From an uncultured Dehalococcoidia bacterium (GTDB lineage Bacteria > Chloroflexota > Dehalococcoidia > Tepidiformales > Tepidiformaceae), in contig CALFYR010000649.1 of assembly GCA_937954195.1 (NCBI GenBank), positions 1-5,469 on the forward strand: DNA of 5,469 nucleotides, read 5' to 3'. How positions within the stretch are numbered: position 1 is the first letter of the stretch; every line of letters begins with the position of its first letter. Of the stretch, positions 1-5,469 are shown piece after piece. A model generated the notes under the pieces. That model did not search any database. It was given only the letters and a program-made list of their open reading frames with translations, and was not told the DNA's origin. Both the position numbers and the translations under genes were made by a program.

Positions 1-511
1 AACTTCCCCCAATCCACAACGGGAGTTCCTTTTGCACGGGGCGTGGCGAGATCGTTGCTTCGGTGTAGTGGTAGTAGTTGCCCTCGAACGTGACGCGGTC
101 CTCGCTCCAAAGGCGTCGCATGATTTCGAGTGCCTCATCCGACTTCGCACCGCGGCCGCGCGGGTCCGTGTTGGTTGCGCGCCACTCGGGCGCTCGTTCG
201 TCTCCCACGCCGAAAACGGGCAGCAGTCGGCCTCCACTGAGAAAGTCCAGGGTGGCACATTCCTTAGCCAGCACAAGCGGGTCTCTCAACGAAACCACGA
301 TCGCGTTCATGCCGAACTTGAGCTTCCTGGTGCGGCCGGCGACCACGGCCATTGCCGCCATCGGTTCCAGCGTTGGGGCCGGCGAGACGAGCCGTTCGCT
401 GAACCAGACCGAATCAGCACGGTGTTCCTCGAGAAGGTCGATCCAGTGAAGGAATGCGTCCGCTGAAGAGAAGGGAAATCCCGCCACGCCGAATCCGAAA
501 CCGATGCTCAT
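1..511 (-). CDS. LLM-class flavin/F420-dependent oxidoreductase, C-terminus beyond left edge
   Basis: Luciferase-like monooxygenase family: cytosolic TIM-barrel enzymes that use FMNH2 or reduced F420 to oxidise or reduce small organic substrates. The first 170 residues are present, about half of the usual 280-350, and the frame is open to the window edge. Visible family features are the N-terminal strand MSIGFGFGV, the segment ADSVWFSERL (about 32-41) where the family has its 'D-x-v-w-v/f' strand, RKLKFGMNAIV (62-72), and the hallmark LDFLSGGRLLPVFGVG (88-103). After these come the helix with DEALEIMRRLW (125-135) and the SPRPVQKELPLWIGGS strand (155-170), typical of F420-type LLM proteins. 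The ATG at 511 is chosen because AGGTG lies 5 nt upstream and the protein begins directly with the first barrel strand. It lies 57 bp downstream of the CysQ-like gene on the same strand. Substrate and cofactor (FMN or F420) cannot be decided here. The family call is firm. Confidence 0.9.
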   Translation of the reverse strand, partial: MSIGFGFGVAGFPFSSADAFLHWIDLLEEHRADSVWFSERLVSPAPTLEPMAAMAVVAGRTRKLKFGMNAIVVSLRDPLVLAKECATLDFLSGGRLLPVFGVGDERAPEWRATNTDPRGRGAKSDEALEIMRRLWSEDRVTFEGNYYHYTEATISPRPVQKELPLWIGGS

Positions 512-516
512 GCACA

Positions 517-521
517 CACCT
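517..521 (-). promoter_or_regulatory. Shine-Dalgarno site of the left LLM gene
   Basis: AGGTG on the minus strand lies 5 nt before the ATG at 511. It supports this start, and no other in-frame start is better placed relative to the first barrel strand. Confidence 0.55.
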
Positions 522-529
522 GCGAGCCA

Positions 530-544
530 GTTGCTGCATGCAAC
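530..544. repeat. short inverted repeat in the 57-bp intergenic gap
   Basis: GTTGC-TGCAT-GCAAC: perfect 5-bp arms around a 5-nt centre, containing the 8-bp palindrome TGCATGCA (535-542). It overlaps the edge of the candidate -10 box at 543-548 and covers the expected transcription start of the left LLM gene, so an operator is conceivable. It is too short, and lacks the T-run, for an intrinsic terminator. It may be chance. Confidence 0.3.
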
Positions 545-572
545 CTTACGCCAGCCGCAGCCGTCATGTCAG
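543..572 (-). promoter_or_regulatory. candidate promoter for the left LLM gene
   Basis: On the minus strand CTGACA (572-567, five of six matches to TTGACA) and TAAGGT (548-543, a TANNNT-type -10) are separated by 18 bp. A start about 7 nt past the -10 would give a leader of roughly 25 nt containing the AGGTG Shine-Dalgarno site. The -35 overlaps the stop codon of the CysQ-like gene. The gene may also be read through from upstream, because no terminator is visible. Prediction from sequence only. Confidence 0.35.
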
Positions 573-1372
573 TCGCGCCTGAACTGCTGGAAGAACTCGG
601 CCAGGCGGCCGTGCAGGCCGGGTTCGGCAGCAAGCAGGCCCCGGACGTATGGGTCCGGCTGGTTGTAGGGGATGGGCTCACCGAAGATGTCTGACGCCTT
701 GAGGCCCGCGGCGAGGCAAAGGGCCGCGCCTGCCGCCACGTCCCATTCGGCGCGGCCGTAGCCGGTCAGCACGGCATTGGATTCGCCACGCGAGAGCAGC
801 GCGAGCCGGTAGGCGACACTCCCGACTCCTCTCGTCTCGGCGCCCTCGGGCATCGGCGGCAGGTCGTCCCACCGCTGTTCGCCACGGCCAACGAGAGCCT
901 CGAACGGCGTGCCCGTGGAGTGCGTCGGTGGACGTTCGACGGCACCCAGGCATTCAGCCGCGAAGAGTTCGCCGGTGGCGGGGTTGTGCACCACGCCAAG
1001 CGCCGGCTGCCCACCGACCACGAGTGCGACCGAGACGGCGTACTCGGGCACACCCTGCAGGTACTCTCGAGTCCCATCGATGGGATCGACGATCCAAACG
1101 CGCTCGCGTCCGAGCCGATGCGACGTGTCCGGGTCCTCTTCGCTGAGCCAGCCGTCGAGCGGGAATGCGCCGGTCAACATCTCGCGCAGGATTTCTCCCG
1201 CACGGAGATCGGCCTCGCTGACCAGCTCATGGCCGGATTTGCGTCCGTAGCGGACACCCTCCTGCCGGAGGCGCAGGACCTCAGCGCCGGCTTTAAGGGC
1301 GGCATCGGTCGCGGTCCTGAGTTCGAATTCGAGCACACGTTCATTGTGCCCTTCCCGGGTGCTCCGGGTCAT
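569..1372 (-). CDS. cysQ: CysQ-like 3'(2'),5'-bisphosphate nucleotidase (inositol monophosphatase superfamily)
   Basis: Mg2+-dependent phosphatase of 267 aa, within the usual 250-275. CysQ enzymes remove the 3' phosphate of PAP to give AMP, clearing a by-product of sulfate activation and sulfonation; relatives act on inositol phosphates. Motifs: the acidic SEED segment with metal ligand E78, WIVDPIDGTREYLQ with ligands D96 and D99 and the IMPase D-P-I-D-G-T signature (96-101), and the second signature EWDVAAGAAL with D211. The DPIDGTREY version points to the CysQ/PAP-phosphatase branch rather than true inositol monophosphatase. All catalytic residues are present. The start is the ATG of an ATGA overlap with the stop of the upstream LLM gene, which suggests translational coupling. 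A GTG at 1336 (255 aa), with GGGAAGGG 12 nt ahead, is a realistic alternative because the conserved domain begins only there. Superfamily certain, exact substrate probable. Confidence 0.85.
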   Translation of the reverse strand: MTRSTREGHNERVLEFELRTATDAALKAGAEVLRLRQEGVRYGRKSGHELVSEADLRAGEILREMLTGAFPLDGWLSEEDPDTSHRLGRERVWIVDPIDGTREYLQGVPEYAVSVALVVGGQPALGVVHNPATGELFAAECLGAVERPPTHSTGTPFEALVGRGEQRWDDLPPMPEGAETRGVGSVAYRLALLSRGESNAVLTGYGRAEWDVAAGAALCLAAGLKASDIFGEPIPYNQPDPYVRGLLAAEPGLHGRLAEFFQQFRRD

Positions 1373-2274
1373 GCGAAGGCGGCGAAGAGCTCCTCGAACG
1401 CCTTCACCTGGCCGCCGCTGGTGGAAGACGGGACCAGGATCGGCGTTTTCATGCCCTTTGCGAACCACTCCTCCAGGCCTTCCATGACCTGCTTGCGGGT
1501 GCCGTAGAGCGTGGCGTCGGAGAGCCAGCGCTCGGTCATCAGGCCGGGCAGCGCTTCGCGGTCACGTCGTTCAAGCGCGGCTTCGATAGCCTCCATCTCC
1601 TCCACGTAGCCGGCTTCTTTCCAGTAGTTCCGGTAGTTCGGCAGGATCACGTAGCCGCTCAGCACGCGCTTCATCACGTTCGCGGCCGCCGAGGGGTCGT
1701 TGTCATCGATGCAGGTGGGGATCATGTCCCCGATGAAGAAGCCTCCGTCGCGCTTCTCGGCGGGAATGTGCGAGAGCGATTCGCCGATGTGGGAGCGTGA
1801 GGCGTTGGCCCAGACGGCGCCTTCGGCAATCTCGACCGAAAGCTCCACCATCTTCTTCCGAAGCGTCGCGAGGACGATGGGCGGGAGTGGGCCGGTCTGC
1901 TGGGCTGCCGCGCGCATCCCTTCGACGTAGTTGCGGATATCTGTGAGGGGCTTCCCTGTCTTGACGCCGAGCCGGGCGTTGGCCGGGGCATGGCTGACGC
2001 CAATTCCGAGATAGAACCGGCCGTCGCTGATTTCGTGGATATAGGCGGCGGACTGCGCAAGGTCGAAGGGCACGCGGTAGTAGATCGGGAGGATCGAGGT
2101 CCCGAACTTGATTTCGTTGGTTGCGTGGGCGATGGAGAGGCAGAGCCCCATCCCATCGCCGAAGCTGGCGCAGAAGATCCCCTGGAATCCTGCCTTCTCG
2201 ATCTTCTGGGCGGTTTCTACTGTCCACTTGCGGCGGCCGGCGGCTGCCGCGAGCGCCACGGCTGGCATCTGCAT
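1369..2274 (-). CDS. LLM-class F420-dependent-type oxidoreductase
   Basis: Complete 301-aa luciferase-like TIM-barrel protein, probably using F420 or FMN. Family features in order: the first strand MPAVALAA (3-10) and a helix with ETAQKIEKAGFQGIF (20-34); NEIKFGTSILPIYYRVPFDLA (53-73), the usual 'lG-t-v-l-p-i-y-r-h-P' block; the hallmark SDGRFYLGIGVSH (83-95); DIRNYVEGMR (112-121); PPIVLATLRKKMVELSVEIAEGAVW (131-155), the strand-plus-helix seen in F420-type LLM proteins; and the C-terminal YGTRKQVMEGLEEWFAKGM (257-275). It is somewhat shorter than the usual 320-350 aa. The segment FCASFGDGMGLC (34-45) replaces the more common 'v-w-v-x-D-H' region, so substrate binding may differ. The first ATG is preferred over a second ATG two codons in because AGGAG lies 8 nt before it. 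The stop overlaps the CysQ-like start by 4 nt. Substrate unknown. Confidence 0.9.
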   Translation of the reverse strand: MQMPAVALAAAAGRRKWTVETAQKIEKAGFQGIFCASFGDGMGLCLSIAHATNEIKFGTSILPIYYRVPFDLAQSAAYIHEISDGRFYLGIGVSHAPANARLGVKTGKPLTDIRNYVEGMRAAAQQTGPLPPIVLATLRKKMVELSVEIAEGAVWANASRSHIGESLSHIPAEKRDGGFFIGDMIPTCIDDNDPSAAANVMKRVLSGYVILPNYRNYWKEAGYVEEMEAIEAALERRDREALPGLMTERWLSDATLYGTRKQVMEGLEEWFAKGMKTPILVPSSTSGGQVKAFEELFAAFA

Positions 2275-2282
2275 GGTGCGTG

Positions 2283-2287
2283 CTCCT
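2283..2287 (-). promoter_or_regulatory. strong Shine-Dalgarno site of the 301-aa LLM gene
   Basis: AGGAG on the minus strand, 8 nt before the ATG at 2274 and 14 nt before the alternative ATG at 2268. The spacing decides for the first ATG. It is the best canonical ribosome binding site in the window. Confidence 0.7.
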
Positions 2288-2312
2288 GAAGCGGGATTGT
2301 CGTTGGTTCGCG

Positions 2313-2318
2313 ACTATA
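2313..2318 (-). promoter_or_regulatory. candidate -10 box (TATAGT) for the LLM-CysQ gene pair
   Basis: TATAGT matches the TATAAT consensus at five of six positions and stands out in GC-rich sequence inside the 73-bp gap after the amidohydrolase. A start about 7 nt downstream would leave a leader of about 30 nt carrying the AGGAG site. The hexamer at the ideal -35 distance is GAGCCC, a poor match, so an activator, an alternative sigma factor or a chance match must be considered. Confidence 0.4.
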
Positions 2319-2347
2319 CGGTGGGCGTTGCTACCGGGCTCGCCGCG

Positions 2348-3811
2348 TCATCTCTTGTAGCGGAGCATTTGGCCGCTGCCGATGCCGGTGTGCCGTCCGT
2401 CTTCGTACGCCACTTCCCCGTTCACCACAACCAGCGAGATGCCCTTTGGCTCCTGCTTCGGCTGCTGGTAGGTCGCCAGGTCCTCGACGGTGTCGGGATC
2501 GTAGAGCACCAGGTCAGCGTAGTACCCCTCCTTCACCAGCCCGCGTTCAACGAGCCCGAACCGCTCGCAGGAGGCGCTGGTCATTCGGCGAATTGCCTCT
2601 TCGAGGCTGAGGACGTTGCGTTCCCGGACATAACGGCTGAGGACGCGAGGCATCGTGCCGTAGAGCCGTGGGTGCGGGTTGCCCTTGAGCACCGGGATGC
2701 CGTCGGAACCAACGAGCATCTTAGGGTGGCGCAGGTTCGTCTCGATATCCGACTCATCGATGATGAAGTGGATGCAGATGACCTGCCGGCCCCGCTCGCT
2801 CGTGAGCACGTTGCGCACCGCCTCTTCGACGGTCCATTCGTGCTCGGTCGCGATATCGGGCACCATCTTTCCCTCGAATTCCGGGTAGTCCGGGCAGTTG
2901 GCGATCATCACGCCGTTCGCCCACTCGGTGTCGATGGCGTCGAGGTTCACGTACTGCCACATGGGTCCGCTGCCGGCGGTGTACGGATAGACATCGAGCG
3001 TGATGTCCATGCCGGCGGCGTTGGCGGCATCAACCTTCGCAAGTGACTCCTTCACGCGGCCCCAGTTCCGCTTACCGGCAGACTTGTGATGGGAGATGTG
3101 GAGCGGAATTCCCGCCTCGCGGGCTATAAGCATCGCCTCATCGACCGCTTCCAGGAGTTTGTCGCCTTCGTTGCGCATGTGCGTTGCGTAGATTCCCGTA
3201 AACGGCGTGCATTCCCGGGCAAGGGCGACGACCTCGTCGGTGTTGCTGTAGCGGCCGGGTTCGTAGATGAGCCCTGTTGAGAATCCGACTGCGCCCTGTT
3301 CCATGGCTTGAGCGACGTGGCTCCGCATTTCGGCGACCTCGTCGGCCGTGGCAGCCCGCTTCTCCAGGCCGACCACGTGGGCGCGTATCCGGTTGTGGCC
3401 AACGAGCATCGCGTTGTTGATCGCGGGCTTCTTGGCCATGCAGGCATCGAAATAGGAGTCGAGGTCGGTCCACCCGGAGCCCGGACCTGAGATGTCTCCG
3501 GGCATGTACTCACGCCCGGGTTCGTTGGGGATGGTGCTGAACCCACAGTTCCCGCTGATGTCGGTGGTGACACCCTGGGCGAGCTTGAAGCCCATATCCG
3601 GATGGCGAAGAAACGCGCCGTCATCGTGCGAGTGGGTATCGACAAAGCCGGGCGAAAGCACCTGGCCCTTCGCGTCGATTTCGCGCGTCCCGGCGCCCGC
3701 GGTGCCGATCGAAACGATGCGCCCATCGCTGACTTCGACGTCGGCTGGATAGGCGGGTGATCCCGAGCCGTCGATGACGCGGGCGTTGCGGATGACGAGG
3801 TCTGCTGGCAT
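2348..3811 (-). CDS. N-acyl-D-amino-acid deacylase (D-aminoacylase)-like amidohydrolase
   Basis: Metal-dependent amidohydrolase of 487 aa, the usual size for D-aminoacylases, which hydrolyse N-acyl-D-amino acids to the free D-amino acid and a carboxylate. The N-terminal beta-sandwich segment DLVIRNARVIDGSG (4-17) is followed by GFVDTHSHDD with the HxH pair H60/H62, the ligand C89 in SGNCGFS, H211 in YATHMRNEGD, H241 in HISHHKSAGKRNWG, and the catalytic-type aspartate D370 in LVGSDGIP. These match Cys96, His220, His250 and Asp366 of the characterised Alcaligenes enzyme in order and closely in spacing. The C-terminus returns to the sandwich with YYADLVLYDPDTV (430-442) and ISLVVVNGEVAYEDG (458-472). 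No signal peptide, so cytosolic. The ATG at 3811 is chosen because the conserved domain begins immediately; an in-frame ATG at 3892 would overlap the divergent gene and add a low-complexity tail. Other N-acyl amides are possible substrates. Confidence 0.9.
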   Translation of the reverse strand: MPADLVIRNARVIDGSGSPAYPADVEVSDGRIVSIGTAGAGTREIDAKGQVLSPGFVDTHSHDDGAFLRHPDMGFKLAQGVTTDISGNCGFSTIPNEPGREYMPGDISGPGSGWTDLDSYFDACMAKKPAINNAMLVGHNRIRAHVVGLEKRAATADEVAEMRSHVAQAMEQGAVGFSTGLIYEPGRYSNTDEVVALARECTPFTGIYATHMRNEGDKLLEAVDEAMLIAREAGIPLHISHHKSAGKRNWGRVKESLAKVDAANAAGMDITLDVYPYTAGSGPMWQYVNLDAIDTEWANGVMIANCPDYPEFEGKMVPDIATEHEWTVEEAVRNVLTSERGRQVICIHFIIDESDIETNLRHPKMLVGSDGIPVLKGNPHPRLYGTMPRVLSRYVRERNVLSLEEAIRRMTSASCERFGLVERGLVKEGYYADLVLYDPDTVEDLATYQQPKQEPKGISLVVVNGEVAYEDGRHTGIGSGQMLRYKR

Positions 3812-3873
3812 GCGCGAATTCTGTCCGGCCCGGCCCACCTTGTCGAACGGGCGTACTCGTGTAGGCTCGAAGG
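3812..3873. promoter_or_regulatory. 62-bp divergent promoter region with overlapping -35 elements
   Basis: This gap must carry the start signals of both flanking genes. Rightward: TTGTCG (3840-3845), a 16-bp spacer, TAGGCT (3862-3867), then 6 nt to the ATG at 3874. Leftward: TTCGAC (3847-3842), an 18-bp spacer, CAGAAT (3823-3818), then 6 nt to the ATG at 3811. The two -35 candidates overlap within TTGTCGAA. Both geometries place transcription start at or next to the A of the ATG, i.e. leaderless mRNAs, and neither gene has a well-spaced Shine-Dalgarno site. The rightward set is the better one; the leftward -10 lacks the conserved first T. Inferred from sequence only. Confidence 0.4.
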
Positions 3874-5469
3874 ATGCCCAACCGCCTCGCAAACGAAACC
3901 TCCCCCTACCTTCTCCAGCACGCCGACAACCCGGTGGACTGGTATCCGTGGGGCGATGAGGCGTTCCAGAAGGCCCGGACGGAAGACAAACCGATCCTGC
4001 TGTCCGTGGGCTACAGCTCCTGCCACTGGTGCCACGTAATGGCCCACGAATCGTTCGAGAACGCCACGACCGCGGCGCTGATGAACGACTGGTTCGTGAA
4101 CATCAAGGTCGACCGCGAAGAACGGCCCGACGTCGATAGCGTGTACATGACAGCGGTCCAGGCGCTGAGTGGCTCGGGTGGTTGGCCGATGACTGTGTTC
4201 ATGACCCCCGAAGGGGAGCCGTTTTATGCGGGGACGTACTTCCCGCCGGAGGACGGCCACGGCCGACCCGGGTTCCCCCGCCTGCTTGAGTTCCTGCACC
4301 AGAAGTGGACCGAGGAGCGGGACCAGGTGGTGACCTCTGCGCAAAGCCTCACTGAGCACATTCAAAAGGCGGCCCAGCGAGTCGCGGGCCCGGGGGACGG
4401 CGTTTCGGAAGAGACCGTGAAACGCGCCGTCCAACTCCTCGCCGAGAACTTCGACACCACCTGGGGCGGTTTCGGCATGGCGCCGAAGTTCCCGAGCCCA
4501 TCAAACCTGGAGTTCCTGTTGATGGCTCACCACCGGGAGGGTGGCGCCACAGAGAGCGGCCAGGCGGCGCTCGAGATGGTCCTCCACACGTTGCGCGCAA
4601 TGGCGACCGGCGGCATGTACGACCAGGTCGGGGGCGGCTTTTCAAGGTATAGCGTCGATGAGCGCTGGATGGTCCCCCACTTCGAGAAAATGCTCTACGA
4701 CAACGCCCAGCTGGTGCGGCTGTACCTGCATGCCTACCAGTTGACCGGCGATGACGGTTTCTCCCGCGTCGTGAGGGAGACGCTCGACTTCCTGCTGCGC
4801 GAAATGCAGGACCCGGCCGGCGGCTTCCACGCGGCCCTGGATGCCGATAGCGAGGGAATTGAAGGCAAGTACTACGTGTGGACCGTCGAGCAGATGCGCA
4901 AAGCCCTAGGGCCGGATGCTGACATCGCGATGGCCTGGTACGGCGTCGAACCCGCGGGCAACTTCCACGATCCTCATCATCCGGACCTCACCGGCAGAAG
5001 TGTCTTGAGCGCCAGGCCGGACCTGGAGGACATGCGAGGTCGATTTGCCCTGACCGACGACGAGATTGTGGCCCGTATCGATCATATCCAGCGGCGGCTG
5101 TTCGATGCGCGGGCGGCGAGGGTGCGGCCGGGGCTGGACGATAAGGTGCTCACGAGCTGGAACGGGCTTGCTCTCGGGGCATTCGCCGAAGCGGCACGGG
5201 TGCTCGACGAGCCGGAGTACGGCCTGGCGGCCGCGCGGCTTGCCGCATTCCTGCGCGAAAACGTCTGGGCAGATGGCCGCCTCGCGCACGCGTGGAAGGG
5301 CGGCGTGGCGAAGGTTGACGGCCTCCTGGAGGATTATGCGTACCTGGGGCTCGGTCTCGTGGAGCTGTACAAGCTCACCGGCGACCTCGACCACCTCGAA
5401 TGGGCGCGCGATCTCTTCGATGTCATCCTGAAGCGCTTCCGCGACGATGAGCGCGGTGATTTTTTCGAT
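3874..5469 (+). CDS. DUF255/YyaL (SPATA20-like) thioredoxin-fold protein, C-terminus beyond right edge
   Basis: Member of the YyaL/SPATA20 family (COG1331), with an N-terminal thioredoxin-like domain (DUF255) and a large alpha/alpha-barrel domain resembling glycosidases and N-acylglucosamine 2-epimerase. The cellular role is not established. The 532 residues present are about four fifths of the usual 670-700. Seen: the family opening [24 protein letters not shown] (3-26), [10 protein letters not shown] with the C-x-x-C pair C50/C53, [11 protein letters not shown] (78-88), SGGWPMTVF (101-109), AGTYFPP (119-125), [12 protein letters not shown] (198-209), [17 protein letters not shown] (249-265), [14 protein letters not shown] (267-280), [14 protein letters not shown] (323-336) and KVLTSWNGL (424-432). 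The start is fixed: a TAG stop lies in frame four codons upstream (3862-3864) with no start codon between, and the family opening follows at once. AAGG abuts the ATG, too close for a normal ribosome site. Transcribed away from the other four genes. Confidence 0.93.
   Translation, partial: MPNRLANETSPYLLQHADNPVDWYPWGDEAFQKARTEDKPILLSVGYSSCHWCHVMAHESFENATTAALMNDWFVNIKVDREERPDVDSVYMTAVQALSGSGGWPMTVFMTPEGEPFYAGTYFPPEDGHGRPGFPRLLEFLHQKWTEERDQVVTSAQSLTEHIQKAAQRVAGPGDGVSEETVKRAVQLLAENFDTTWGGFGMAPKFPSPSNLEFLLMAHHREGGATESGQAALEMVLHTLRAMATGGMYDQVGGGFSRYSVDERWMVPHFEKMLYDNAQLVRLYLHAYQLTGDDGFSRVVRETLDFLLREMQDPAGGFHAALDADSEGIEGKYYVWTVEQMRKALGPDADIAMAWYGVEPAGNFHDPHHPDLTGRSVLSARPDLEDMRGRFALTDDEIVARIDHIQRRLFDARAARVRPGLDDKVLTSWNGLALGAFAEAARVLDEPEYGLAAARLAAFLRENVWADGRLAHAWKGGVAKVDGLLEDYAYLGLGLVELYKLTGDLDHLEWARDLFDVILKRFRDDERGDFFD

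Noticed and set aside
32..466. A 144-codon open frame on the plus strand, plus a second overlapping one.
   Set aside because: Both are antisense to the left LLM gene, whose complete conserved motif order on the minus strand is decisive.
1373..1468. N-terminal extension of the CysQ-like protein to an ATG at 1468.
   Set aside because: It would overlap the LLM coding sequence by about 100 bp and add residues with no similarity to the phosphatase family. The ATGA overlap or the GTG at 1336 fits better.
920..1507. A 195-codon open frame on the plus strand.
   Set aside because: It lies opposite the CysQ-like gene and the LLM 3' end, with no domain, no ribosome site and no independent support.
2275..2347. 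Possible intrinsic terminator after the amidohydrolase.
   Set aside because: Only an imperfect CGGT/ACCG pairing with a bulge can be drawn, and no T-run follows on the minus strand.
2108..3046. A 312-codon open frame on the plus strand.
   Set aside because: It is antisense to the LLM and amidohydrolase genes, crosses the intergenic gap, and its product shows no family features. It mirrors the codon bias of the real genes.
3812..3892. N-terminal extension of the amidohydrolase to an ATG at 3892.
   Set aside because: The extra 27 residues are not family-like, and the extension would overlap the first codons of the divergent DUF255 gene. The conserved domain begins right after the ATG at 3811.
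3124..4434. A 436-codon open frame on the minus strand spanning the amidohydrolase start, the divergent gap and the beginning of the DUF255 gene.
   Set aside because: It is out of frame with the amidohydrolase and antisense to the DUF255 gene, both of which have strong family motifs. Its product is low-complexity with no recognisable domain. Long spurious frames are expected in GC-rich DNA.
1..5469. tRNA, rRNA, CRISPR repeats, insertion-sequence ends or phage/plasmid genes.
   Set aside because: Nothing of these kinds was seen. The window is covered almost entirely by five metabolic-type genes with short gaps and uniform composition.

Overview
The window is GC-rich bacterial DNA with tightly packed genes and strong G/C preference at third codon positions. 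Two luciferase-like (LLM) flavin/F420-type oxidoreductases, a D-aminoacylase-type amidohydrolase and a probable leaderless start with a TANNNT box just before the ATG would fit a Chloroflexota (Dehalococcoidia/SAR202-like) or actinobacterial genome. That assignment is inference: no rRNA or other phylogenetic marker is present.

Layout: four genes read leftward and one reads rightward. From the divergence point at about 3812-3873 and moving left on the minus strand they are: an N-acyl-D-amino-acid deacylase-like amidohydrolase (3811 to 2348); a 73-bp gap holding a TATAGT box and a good Shine-Dalgarno site; an LLM-class oxidoreductase (2274 to 1369); a CysQ/inositol-monophosphatase-family phosphatase joined to it by an ATGA overlap (1372 to 569); a 57-bp gap with a candidate promoter; and a second LLM oxidoreductase that runs off the left edge (511 to 1). 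On the plus strand a DUF255/YyaL (SPATA20-like) thioredoxin-fold protein starts at 3874 and runs off the right edge.

How they may work together: the LLM-CysQ pair is probably translationally coupled, and the whole leftward set could be one transcription unit with internal promoters. The amidohydrolase has every metal and catalytic residue of D-aminoacylases, so hydrolysis of an N-acyl (D-)amino acid or a related amide is likely. The LLM enzymes may oxidise or reduce an organic substrate that cannot be named from sequence. CysQ-type enzymes remove 3'-phosphoadenosine 5'-phosphate, a by-product of sulfate assimilation or sulfonation. A shared pathway is a hypothesis only.

No tRNA, rRNA, CRISPR array, insertion sequence or convincing intrinsic terminator was seen. 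All five genes look intact apart from the two cut by the window edges. Nothing here clearly amounts to an undescribed system. The points most worth a second look are the compact divergent promoter with apparent leaderless starts and the LLM-phosphatase-LLM arrangement.
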